NCBI RefSeq assembly: GCF_030463535.1
Contig: NC_132881.1
Location: 3,075,526-3,139,525 of the forward strand
Length of the DNA: 64,000 nucleotides
Direction of reading: 5' to 3'
Source of the DNA: Salminus brasiliensis
Lineage: Eukaryota > Chordata > Actinopteri > Characiformes > Bryconidae
Part shown: in pieces, positions 21,294 through 34,000 of the stretch
Numbering within the stretch: position 1 is the stretch's first letter
Layout: every line of letters begins with the position of its first letter
The notes under the pieces: model-generated
Told to the model about the DNA's origin: nothing
The model's input: only the letters and a program-made list of their open reading frames with translations
Database searches by the model: none
Position numbers and translations under genes: made by a program

Positions 21294-24200
21294 CTGTTCA
21301 GAGAGAAACGACAAACACGACACTAAATGTGAAGCTTCCACTTTCTAAGTGGAAAAATCTGAAAGCTAAGCTAAGTCTCGTCAGTCAGTCAGTTATAGCT
21401 TCCCACAGCACCGGGCATGTGTGCTCACGCTTACTGTGTGTGTTTGATCACTAGTGTGTGTGTAAAAAATATATATTTTTTAATTTAAATAAATTTACTG
21501 TGTCTAGCTGTTTCTAAAATACTGTCCAAATGTTTGCGGACACCCTTTCTAATAAAAGCACTCATCTACACAGTTGTACAAATGCACACAGACACACAGC
21601 TTGGTAGGCCTTGTAGAGAAGTATTGTCAATAGAATAGGACTCTCAGGAGCAGATAAACTATGTGAACCTATTGGCACCATGCTGCCTAATGCCAGGTGT
21701 GGGCTATAGAGGGCTATAAAGCAGTGGAAAAACTGTGTTCTCTGGGATGATGGAAGTCTCGTCTCATCAGTCAGTCAGTCAGTCAGTCAGTCTGTCAGAT
21801 AGTCAGTAAGTGAAATTGCCTCTTCTAGGCCCAGCCAACTAGGTGGTCTGGCAAATCCACAGAAGGATTCACTAGAAAACTGGAAACTTCTTCTGCTGGG
21901 AACCTTTCGAGTTTCACTCTCTACCCTTAGCAGATCAGAATCATGGAGTGACACTGCTCTTTAAGGGCTTCAAGGGCCCAAGTGCTAACATTTACTGCTT
22001 AAAGCAAGAAACGGTCTTATTTTGAGTCTTTGTCCATGTGTGTGGGGGTGTTACCGTCAGGTGTTGGTGGCATATCCTTCAGAAGACTTTCAATATCTGC
22101 AGAAGTGAATGGAGAAATGATCTCAGTATTTTATATTATCAGTTTAATCTAAAAATCAGGTGTGAACTCATTAAATTAAAGCACTTGCATACAGAGCCAA
22201 GGCCTATAGCGTTCTCGGCTGACTTACCCAGTCCTCCACACGTCTCAAAGCACTCAGCCTCTGTAAGGAAGCGATTGCTGTTCCCATCACAGCCGCCGTA
22301 CCAGAAGTGGGTGCATTTTCCATTGTGTCGGTCATAAAACCACCTCGGCTCGTAATTCGTGCACACGGTGCCCATGTCCCTTTCGAGTAAACAGTGAGCT
22401 GAAAGACAACCAAACACCCAGTCAGCTTCATGCAGTGGTGGAATTCTATTTAGCAACTCAAAGGGTTTAATTAGTGTAGTGAGAAACCGTTAACCGAGAT
22501 CTTAATAGATGGCAGTTAGTTAGATGAGTAGACAATGAATTGACCATCTAAAGGCATAAAGTTAAAGACTGGGCACCCCAAGAGATTTGATCTCTAAAGG
22601 GCATTTTCACACCGCCACTTTTTAGTCTGTGAAAATCGGACTAAAGAGGTTCATTGTCAACCTTGGCGCGTTTCGAAATCCAAGAGAAAACTGGAGCCAC
22701 TCTGGAGTTCGCTTGTGGCGAGAACGTGATCTGAATTAGGACAGCTCTGAAAAGAGGGTGTCTCTGCCATTGCTCCATGTTAAACTGCACCGAAACCTGC
22801 ACTAGTCTATAACACAGGACCTGTATTTCTTCCTGTATTGACTTTCTTGCTCCTCCCCAGAAAGGCCTGACCAACTTAGAATTTTGAAAACGAGTCCAAA
22901 TTAATCAGACTACAACGTGCAGGTGTAGACTCTCATTTATGTACCTTTAGATTTATCTGGCCCACTTTGGTGCTCCCCGACTTCTTTCTGTCCTCCCTGT
23001 TCTTCCTCCTGTCTGCGTTCCATTTCTGCAGTTTCTGAGTTTGGCTTTGTGTGGTCATTCAGGTAAACATCCTGATCTACATCAGTGGACATTTCCAAAT
23101 GTGGCTCCAGTGTAAAAGCATCAGCTAAGGACTCGGTGGATAATTCCTCAGTCTCCGGAGTTGGAGCAATGGTGGCCAGAGGAATGGTGAATAGGTCAAC
23201 ACTGACAGACAGAAAACACATTTTGGAGAAACATTATTTATGTATTAACATTATTATTACTATTATTATTATTATTATTATTATTATTGCCAAGTCAATG
23301 CATGCTCTCGATGTTCTTGATGTGCGGTCAAATAAAAGTCTATTTTGGGCTGTGTTACCCTTCTGGTAGATGAACAGGACCAAGGCCCTCAAATGGATTT
23401 TCAGGGAGTCGAACCGGTCCAAGGCCCTCATCTGGTCTTTCTGGTAGTTGAACCGGTCCAAGGCCCTCATCTGGTTTTCCTGGTAGTTGAACAGGTCCAA
23501 GGCCCTCATCTGGTCTTCCTGGTAGTTGAACCGGTCCAAGGCCCTCATCTGGTCTTTCTGGTAGTTGAACCGGTCCAAGGCCCTCATCTTGTCTTTCTGG
23601 TAGTCGAACAGGACCAAGGCCTTCATCTGGTCTTCCTGGTAATTGAACTGGTCCAAGGCCCTCATCTGGTCTTTCTGGTTGAATAACAGGACCGAGGTCT
23701 TCATCTGGTCTTCCTGGTAGAATTACAGGACCAAGGCCCTCAAATGGGCTCTCTGGTACCTGAACTGGACCAAGACCCTCAAATGGTTTTTCAGGAACTT
23801 GAACAGGACCAAGACCCTCAAATGGTTTTTCAGGAACTTGAACAGGACCAAGACCCTCAAATGGTTTTTCAGGAACTTGAACAGGACCAAGACCCTCAAA
23901 TGGTCTTTCTGGTATTTGAACAGGACCAAGACCCTCAAATGGTCTTTCAGGAACTTGAACAGGACCAAGGCCTTCAAAAGGTCTGGGTTCAAAAGTGTCA
24001 CACTCACTATTTTGGGATGATGGCTTGGGGAAGAAATCTCCTGCAAACAGATGAATAAAAGAACCTTTGTAGGCCAGATACAAAAAAAGTACGAGCCTTA
24101 CCGATCTCCCAAGACGATTCATCCATTGAGGCACTTGCATTAAATGTGCCTCATTTGCCATCAGCAAGAAGCCTCATATTTGAAAAACTGTGATCTAATC

Positions 24201-27200
24201 TTCACAAACTTCTATAAACTGCCAGTAAATTGAACATTGAAATTTACCCAAATTTTGAAACGTAAGGTAGAAAGTTAAAAACATTTCTTACTGGTTAACA
24301 TGCGAAGGAAGGCTCTGAGGAAACGCTGGGCATACTTCAGTTCTCTCCACCCTAGTCGTCCCAGATGCACCAAATGCTGCACCAGCGGGGCAGTGGTGAG
24401 TTCATCAGCCTGATCCCAGCTGAACTTCTCTCCCACTGTCAGAGTGAACAGCACCACATCTTGGCATTCGCACAGCTTAGAGACATAGTCCAGCTCTTCT
24501 TTGTCCAAGTACCCGGAGTCCTCACCGAGAAACGCCAGCACCATTCGCTTCTTCCTGGGTGCTTCTGCCTCCATGATAACGTTGTTTACCATCCACTCCA
24601 AAGCGAAGTCAAGACGGGATGACCCGCCGGCTTGCTGCATGTCTTCAGAAATGTATCTCTTCATCATGCCGCGGTCAGTGAACGTATCGAGGCCGAATAC
24701 TTCCTGGACACTGAAGTTGGAGTAGCTGGAGCTCTGCTGGTAGACAGCAATCCGGGCCTTTCCATCTTCTATTGTGGGTTCAGAGCTCACGTCCACTTCG
24801 TCCACCAGGGAGACCAACAGTTCCTTCATGCCTGAGTACTGATCAGCCTGAAGGTCGTATGACGCATCCATCATTATAGTCAGGTCCACATCCACCTCCT
24901 CAGGTGGAGGGTTTAGGATGATGCCACATGACTGGTCTGGGTTGCAGCGATCTGTGGTCAGAAAAAAGCTATATGAAATTGTGTGCATCTACAGAAAGTA
25001 GCCCATCTACTGTCATGCAGTTTGTCCACTTCCCTCTACCTCAACCATCATTGGTCAGTTGATTCTTAAATTTGTTCTAAAGCAAGCGCTCTCCTATTTA
25101 TGTGCAGGATAATTTACCGAAACAGATGACACATTCTTTAATCCGGCTGTGTCTTTGGGCGTCAGAAATCATGAAGCTCCTGGTTTCATCTGCCTGAGAA
25201 GCAACAAACAGACAAGCTCATTGGACGAAAAGTAGTGTCCCCTTTCTCTTTCTTTTTCTGAACAACATCAACACCTTCTCAAGGATCTTCCTAGAAGGTT
25301 CTTGTCCATTTTAGCCCACTCCTAAAAAAAATTGGTGCACATTTCCAGTGCTACAATCAGCCAGCATGGTCATGGGGGGCTCAAATGGGTGGAGCTTGGG
25401 CTAGATGGCTTCCAGGTGGGCATGGGCTCTAAGTGGGACTGTACACGTATAGTTACTGGTAGCAAGTGGGCCTTCCCAAATGTGCCTAGTCATTGCAGCC
25501 CACCCTAATCTCACATAGGGTCCCATCTAGGCCCCATTATGCAGGGTACAACCTAGATGGGACCCACGTTTAACCCCTTCTGGTCTCATCAATGACCCTG
25601 GTGGGCATCCATATGTGGAGCCAATAAGGAACCTGTGGACAAAACTTCCTGCTTCCCAGTTGGGCTGACCATACAGGTCCCACATGGGCATGTCATCTAG
25701 GACATATATTGAGACTCGGGATCTTGCTGGTCCATCAAAGTGTCCCAAAGTGAAGCAGTCACACACTGATTAGGGGGCCTATTTGCCCTAGAGTTGGTAT
25801 ATTGGAAGGTAGGAGTGTCAATGTTAGGCTCTGCTTGGGCATGAAGCACAAAGTCAGTGGAAAAGCGGGCTAAAAAGGAAAAGAAACATCAAAAAAGGAC
25901 AGGTTCCCCTGTACTACCTGGATGGCCCGTTCAATATCTGGAACATCGCTGAAAGCGATAACTCCCAGATGGATGTCTAAAGCCTTGAACTCCAACATGG
26001 CAGTGTTAATGGCGGAGGCGTCCTCCGACGGCCCATTCGTGAGGAACACCGCCACCTTCCTGACCAGCTTCCCATCCCGGACGCGTTTAAAGACGTTCTG
26101 AGCCACAAAGCGCATGGCCTGACCGATGTTGCGTCGGTTTCCGCTGTTCTGCAGGGATAGAGCTTTCACCGCCTCCAGCAGCAGCTTCTTCTGATGGTAG
26201 TCTGAGAAACGGATGAGGTAACTGGTCTCGCTGCTGAAGGAAACCACCGAGACCCGAGCTCCTGCAGGACAGTTCGTCTCAGTGATGGTCAAGTCCTCCA
26301 ATAGGGAGAGGGCTACTGAGCGCATCCTGTCAAAAACCTGAGGGGTTACATCAGCAGATGTATCCAGAGCGATGACCAGTTCAGTGGGGTACACTGGACA
26401 CTTGGTGTGACCTGGAGGTATCAGATTAAGACAAAATCAATGCAAGATGAGGCAGCGTTGCAATAATACAACAATAGATAAGTGAGAGCATCTGGTCCCA
26501 GAAGAAGACAGGTCTTACCTACACAGCAAGCTGTTGAGATATCAGAAGACATCAGAATTAGAGATCCAATGAAACACAGGCTTGACTACAAGGCCAAAAG
26601 TATGAGGACCCCTATTTCAGCCACAACAGATAGGTATAGCACCTTGCATTGGATTGGATGGAGCACCACCATCATTTCAGCCTGCTCCACAGGGTGCTAC
26701 ACCATGCTGGGGGCTTTATACCTCTCTAGCCCACGCCTGGCATAATTCATGTAGTTCATCTGCTCCAGAGAGTCCTAAGCTATTGGCAATACTTCTCAAC
26801 ATGGACTAGACAAGCTGTGTGTGTGCATTTGCAAATCTGTGTCAGAAATGGGTGCAAGTAGCTGAATTAAAAGGGGGGTCCACAAACATTTGGCCAAAAA
26901 ATAGTCAATAAATGTGGACAGAAAAGGAATCGTCTTACCACAGTTTTCACGTACATAATTTACCAGCTCACATTCCTACAAACAAAAGCAGAACTAAGCA
27001 TTAATGAACATTAAACAAAAACCCTAAGGTTCTACCTGTCATACACCCACCCATACAGCTTAATGCACCAACCAACACCACAGCAATCATTTCACAAGAC
27101 ATGTCACGCCAATCAAAATGTGACGTGGGGCGCCATCCTAACGCCGCCCATTCTTTAACAATCACCGTCCCAACAGTGAAACATGGTGGTGGCAGCATCA

Positions 27201-27923
27201 GGCTGTGAGGATGCTTTGACTCAGTGGGGACTAGTCATCTGGAGGATGGTCAAACTAAAGGATGAATGGATGGATGGATAATGCAAAATACAAAAAAACA
27301 AAAAAGTGTATTTAAAGATTAAATGTAAAAACCTACAGTTTTTGAGCTGGTTCCTGATATTCCTTTAGGGCCCTGAGGAGACAGAATACATGTAGTACTA
27401 CATTTAACCAACATAATCAAATTAGTTATTAGACTAATTAGTAATTCAATTATAATTAATTAGTTTTAATACATATTAAAACAGTGAAAGTAGTAGAAAC
27501 ACAACACTGTGTATTATAGATACACATGATTCAGCCCTGGCCCCACTTAGGCTATTTTTAGACCATTCATTATTGGCTCTTAACATCATTTTTACAGTAA
27601 AATAGAAAATACTAACCCTGTGTCCGACCGGTCCTCTCTCCCCAGGATCCCCGGGATGTCCCTGCAAGCCTCTGGTTCCCTATACAGGTAAAATAACCAA
27701 TACTATAGACCACTTAAATAAATATAACACCATTTATATTAGAAACATTGCAAATATTTTATATTTAAAATAATTTAAATGTACAAAAAATACTAACACA
27801 GTTATTCAATGTGTTTTCCTATAAGCGATAATGATTAAAAGAAAATAAAAAAAATTAAAACCTCAAAATTATTATTTAATAAATCAGTGATGTGAATCTA
27901 CAATCAAACAGAAGTTTGACTAA

Positions 27924-27963
<40 letters not shown>

Positions 27964-28830
27964 GTATTCATTAATGAGTAATGAGACCTTACCGGCATTC
28001 CTTGTTGTCCTTTGTGTCCCGTTACTCCACTAGATCCTTTAGTGCCATCTTCACCCTAGAATTACGTTGAAGGATTTGTTTAAATAATTATTATTAAGAG
28101 TTATCATTAAGATGCATACGACAGAGTCGTAATTAAAACTATGTGTGTTATACGGTGCATCTAAATAATGCCTACAGAAATGAGGGTAGACTCGGACTGA
28201 GGAAAACTTACCACCAAACCTGGATAACCAGGGAAGCCTGGATTTCCCTGCAGGAGGACACAGTTCAGTCTGTAAATGCAAACTAAACACACTGATTTAT
28301 ATAAAAGCGTTAAAGCAGACACCTAACTCTCTGACACATGAGAGCATCACGTCTCAAAACAACTACGAATACTGTTTTAAACAACCGTCAACCACAGAAA
28401 TAAAGAACAGAAACAGTCACTGTACTTTGAGTCCTTTACGGCCTGGAGGTCCAAACCCATCAGCACCTGTGTGACCCTGTTTTAAGAAAAAAAGTCAACT
28501 CATGCTTACTTGTTTGCCATACTGTGTAAAGTGGTCATGAAGAATCAATCATTTCATATCATCACATCAGCACGTGTTAAAAACTATACAGTATTGGCTA
28601 AAGATCAGCCTGAGAAAACCTGCTTTTTATACAATTTACTAAAACATGATGATCACGTGATTTTAAATGTAAATATTTTTTATTTATTTAAATATATATA
28701 TTTTAAATGTAATCATTTAAATAATGAATAAATAAAACATTTAAAAAATTAATCATGTATAAAAAGAATAAAATGCTGCTTCAAATATTTATAATCTTTT
28801 TATAATTTCTTGTTTAATAATAGTATAATA

Positions 28831-28863
<33 letters not shown>

Positions 28864-30967
28864 AACTATAATATAATAATATAATAAACTATTATTGCAT
28901 ATTTATAGAGTTTTTTTAGGTTATCATGATGTGAGTTTTGGGATTTAATTTACATATTTTTATTTTATACAGGTTACTCAATTGTGAAGTCATTTGATGC
29001 ATTTTATCGAACCACAGTTGAACTCTCTGGGGAGCACAATGATTAAAGGACTGTCAGGTAATTCAGCCGCAAAGATCATTAATGCTAATTATAATGGTCA
29101 CCTTATTTTGCTGTTATTAATACATTTACATTTCAATTTTCATTTCATTTTCATTTAATTACATTTTCAGTTATAAAATATCTAAACCTTTTCATGTGTT
29201 TTAATACGTTTTTCATTTATTTTTTAATTAAATTTATGTACTATAATATCCTACCTTTTTTGTCTTTAAACCTTCTGTAAATCACTTTGAACTGTATTCT
29301 GTATGTCTGACAGGTCCAAATATGAATACTTATTCTTACTTTAGATTTATTTTTGTTCAATTAAGTATTACGAATTGTGTATGTGTCGTACAAATTATAA
29401 TCAGACCTGCAGTCATCGTTCTTTCCCTTTCTTAAATGTACTCATACCCACCGTAAGGTTGTTCCACCATCTCCCTTTAATCTCTAGAGGTTTACAGTTA
29501 GTATATATTCAGTTACACAAAGCCTTTTACCATTAACCTCAAATATAAGCAAACTGAAGGGATATATGGGGATGTACTGACCGGTATTCCTCTGAAACCC
29601 TCTGGTCCAGTGTCACCTTTATCACCGATCTCTCCAGGCTGACCCTGAAGAGAATGCACACGGAGATCACCTGCTTTTCACCTGCTGTTCTTCAAATTGC
29701 ATGATAAATGGACCAATAGAAATGCTCCATTGTTTTTTACATTGACTTCCATTGAAGCCAAGTTAATAGCATTTTTTTAAATGCTCCCCCCCAACGTGGG
29801 CTCCAGGTGGGCTCCAGGTGGGCTACATGTGTTGTTCGTGAGACCCAGTCAGGCTTTTCAAATAGGCCCCATCATTACAGCCTACCTTAATCTCACATGG
29901 GTCCCACCTAGGCCACAATGGCAGTGTACAGTAACCCAAATGGGGCCCACACTTAACCCATCGCTGACCCTGGTGGGCATCCATATGCGGGGCAAACCTG
30001 GAACCCATGGACAGAACCTTCTGGTTCCCAGTTGGGCTGCCCACACTGGCCCCACATGGGCATGTTCTGTGGGTTCTGATAGTTGATGATATGATCAAAT
30101 ATAACCACAGGTTAAATATAAATGTCCTGAACATGCAAAAACAGTGAGAGTGCATCACATACTGATGGTCCTCTGACTCCTGGATTTCCTTTGGCTCCTT
30201 CACTTCCAACTGGACCGTACAGCCCCTGAGGAAAGACGGGTGATTTTAGCCCCCATCATGAAGATCTGCCTCTATTTATGTACAGTTTTTTTTAACTGTA
30301 CTGTTTTTTTTAACTGTACTGTTGGGATACCATGTTAACTGCTGAATTCTGAGGCACTGTAGGATCTGTTTCTACCTCATCTTCTAGTCGTGTCCTCTAA
30401 TAATAATAATTATGGGGTAGTGGTGGCTCAGCGGTTAGAGCGCCTGGCTATTGATAACAGAGTTGTGGGTTCGATACCCGGGCTCAGCTTGGCAAGCTGC
30501 CACTGTTGGGCCCTGTTGGGCCCTTGAGCAAGGCCCTTCACTGCCACTGTTGGGCCCTGTTGGGCCCTGTTGGGCCCCTTCACCCTCTCCGCTCGCCGGG
30601 CGCTGGAGATGGCTGCCCACTGCTCTGGGTGTGTGTGTGCTGCCCTAGTTCACTAGTGTGTGTGTGTGTGTGTGTGTTCACCACCAGTGACAAATACGCA
30701 CCTATATGCACCTTTACCTTTAATAATAATAATAATAATATATTTTAAAAAATGAAATGATATGCAAATAACCTCGCAAAATGTAATCATCCATGTGATT
30801 AAAGTCTAATTATATGATGATGATGATGATAAATGTAATTGTTAAAGACCATTACAGAACATACCTGAACTCCAGGTAGACCTTGATCACCTTTCTCACC
30901 TTTCATTCCATTACGACCTGCGGGGCCCTAAAGAGACAAAAAAAAACAGCTTATATTCCTTTTGTTA

Positions 30968-31014
<47 letters not shown>

Positions 31015-34000
31015 GTGCCCTACATAGGGAGTAGGGAGCCCTTTGAGATTTAGCCGAATTGCAAACATCATGGTGAAGTTATGAGCTGAACCAAACAGCG
31101 CCCAGCTGTTCATTACTAGACATGCAAATTGGGTTGAAGTAAAGTTGAGGGAGTTGAGGTGCTGGGGGTCTCATTGAGGTTACATGATCAGGAATCGGAC
31201 GGGTATCTGAATCAGGACCACTCGCCACATTTTTGGTAAGTAAATCAATTCAGAATCTCAGCCATTTCAACCAGGGTAATGCGAACGCATCCTTAGAATT
31301 ATAGAGCTGTATACCATCACTGTCATGCAAAAGCCTTGTATCTCCAAAACAACCAAAACTTTACAGGACAAAGAAAAAACCCTCTTAACTGTCAAAGGAA
31401 AGATTTTAAAAAGTAAAAAGATTTTACTCCGAGTTAAAAGTTGACACTACGTGGAGAACAGACAAAAATGCAAAAATGGAGATAAAAGGCTTTTGCAGGT
31501 CGGCGATAATGTGCTTTTTCTCTACATAATCCAGGGAGGAATGAAGGAACGGCTGTCTGATCACAATATCAGTGTGAAATTTGAACCACAGGATATCTGT
31601 TGTCTATCAAACACACCGTCACACACTCACTAGTATTTCAGCTCATGTTCCTGGGATAGTGGGCTGTGTGGGTGGGCTGCAGTTCTCAGACCAGGGCTCC
31701 ATTTGTGGAAGTATACAGTAGTGGTCTGTTTTAGTGTGAGGAGGAAATAATAACAGATCTACTGCAGTGCATGAAACCCTGTGTGTGTTTATCACTAATT
31801 ATGTGTGTGGGAGTCCTTACTCGCAAACCTGAATACCCGGGAGGACCCTCTGGCCCTGGCTCTCCTTTTAGTGTGGAGGTTAAACCCTAGAAGAAAAAAA
31901 AATTCTGAGCTTTTTACACCCAAATACAACACAGTTTGACCAGAACATCAGTGGATTCTTTGTTTTTCATTGTTATTGCCAGTTTTTCTTATTATTAGGA
32001 TATCAGGCTGATGGCCCTATATTTGGACAATTTTAGGCTAAAAGTTGGGCTAAATGGGCTAATAATTTCCGATATTCTGTATCACACTGCAAAAGATAAT
32101 AGCATGATTCCCTGCAGGGTAAGCTTCACACAGTTCGTTTTAAAGAAAAGACTTTAAAAAGTAACTTGTAGTAAAGCAGTAAATGGCTTTTGAGATTTTT
32201 GCTTTTTTTATGTAATTTTACATTTTATCCAATCTCAGTTTAGTGTTTAATGGTAAATATAAATGCTTCGACAACTTCTTTAAGAGATAAATGGATGGAC
32301 TAAGTGAGCTCGGAGAGAGAGGCAGTTAGTTATGAGATTTAATCCATATTTCAGCATAAATAAATAATTATAAAGTAATTTACCTTCTAAACTCAACAGA
32401 AGTTAAGCCGTGTTTACATCTCTATATAAAACTGGTAATACTTATTTTAGGCTCTGTAAGGAGAGTGATTCATGGGAAAAAGTTGGGACCAAACTTGGTA
32501 CAGTTTTATATTTGGGAAAAAAGGAATGCATTAAAATCTGCAGATGAATTGTGAGCGTTAAGGCTTTTGACCGCACTAATACTGACCTTTGGACTGTACC
32601 TCTTACTTTGTTTAAGAAATTTAAATTCCACTTAATTTACAATGATTTATTAATACAATTATATTTTACATTTGAAAAGTGAAGCATAAAGTTGCATCAG
32701 TTTAATTGATTTATAGTATACTATTTATATTATTTCTGTATAATTTATTTACAGTTTAATTATGGAGATGAAATAAAATTCCAAATTTTAAAAATGTCAA
32801 ATAAAAATATATATATAAACTAAAAAACATAATACATGTTTTAAAAATATAATAAATATTATATGTGTGTTATTAAATACATTTAACTATATTTTAAATA
32901 GTTACTTTTTATTATACAATTTCATTTTAGATTTTTTTATCTCTTTTTAAAATTATGTTATATTTATTTCTATTATGAAATATTATTATTATTGATTCCC
33001 TACACTCTGCTCAGTAGTTTAATCCAGTGCAATTGTGCCTCATTTAAAGCATTAAACCCCCTCAGTGAGTGCTAATACTTCATTACCGGAAGACCTTCTG
33101 GTCCCTTCCTCCCAGGAAAGCCCTGTGAAACAGTAAAGAGAGACATCACTAAAAGAAAAACTCTCCTTTCTGGCAAACTGTATCCGTCCACTCCAAACAT
33201 TTGACTCAGGCGCATGCTTAGCCGATGACAAGGCGCGTCAACTCTAACAAGGCGTGACTCAGACAACGGGACGGTGCCAAAACTTTCCCCCAGAGGAGAG
33301 ACGAGCACTGTTAAGCTTAAACTAAACACCAGTACATTAGTGAAGAAGCCACTCTGAAGATAAACGAGAAAAGCTGATGACGTGGGGGGGAGGCTGAAAC
33401 ACTCACAGGCTCTCCAGGCTCTCCTCGTCTCCCTGGAGGTCCTCCTGGACCCTGGTCACCCTGAAGAAGGAACAATGACCTCAAACTTAAGAGACATTGT
33501 AGGAAGTGTGATGCACTTGTTCATTTAAGGACTGAAACATGAGTAGCCCCTACTTGTCCTTTAGATGTTGGAACATTGCTGTGAGAAGGATTTGACTGAA
33601 ACCGGCCTCAGAAGAGCATCAGTAAGATCAGGTGCTGATGTTCTGCCATGGCAAAGTATCTCTGAGGTATTGGATGGAGCACCATCATCCCAGAAAAGTC
33701 TAATACTGGGGGGGTTTATGCCTCTCTAACCCATGCTCTGCGTTGGGTGACCTCAGGCTCATGTGCTCACGGCTGCTCCAGAGCATGGCATCCTATTGCT
33801 TAGTGCTTTCTATGGAGATTATATAAGCATATAAGCAAAAGGGCTGTCTGAATACTTTTGGACAGATGCAATCTTTACATTACACAAACGTTTCTTAATA
33901 AATTGACCAATGGAAGCGGAAGAGAAATCCAAACACTCACTGCATGGCCTATATATCCCCTCTCCCCCTTTGGACCTGGCACACTGCTGTCCACCCCTGG

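Noticed and set aside
23345..24058. Plus-strand and alternate minus-strand frames across the 39-bp repeat
   Set aside because: They are shadows of collagen exon 37. Only one minus frame agrees with the phases of exons 36 and 38.
24365..24835. Plus-strand frames opposite the collagen C2 exon
   Set aside because: They are antisense shadows of a well-supported VWA exon.
30424..30478. Possible tRNA gene
   Set aside because: The A and B boxes are good, but the sequence lacks a complete cloverleaf and continues into a SINE body with other copies in the window.
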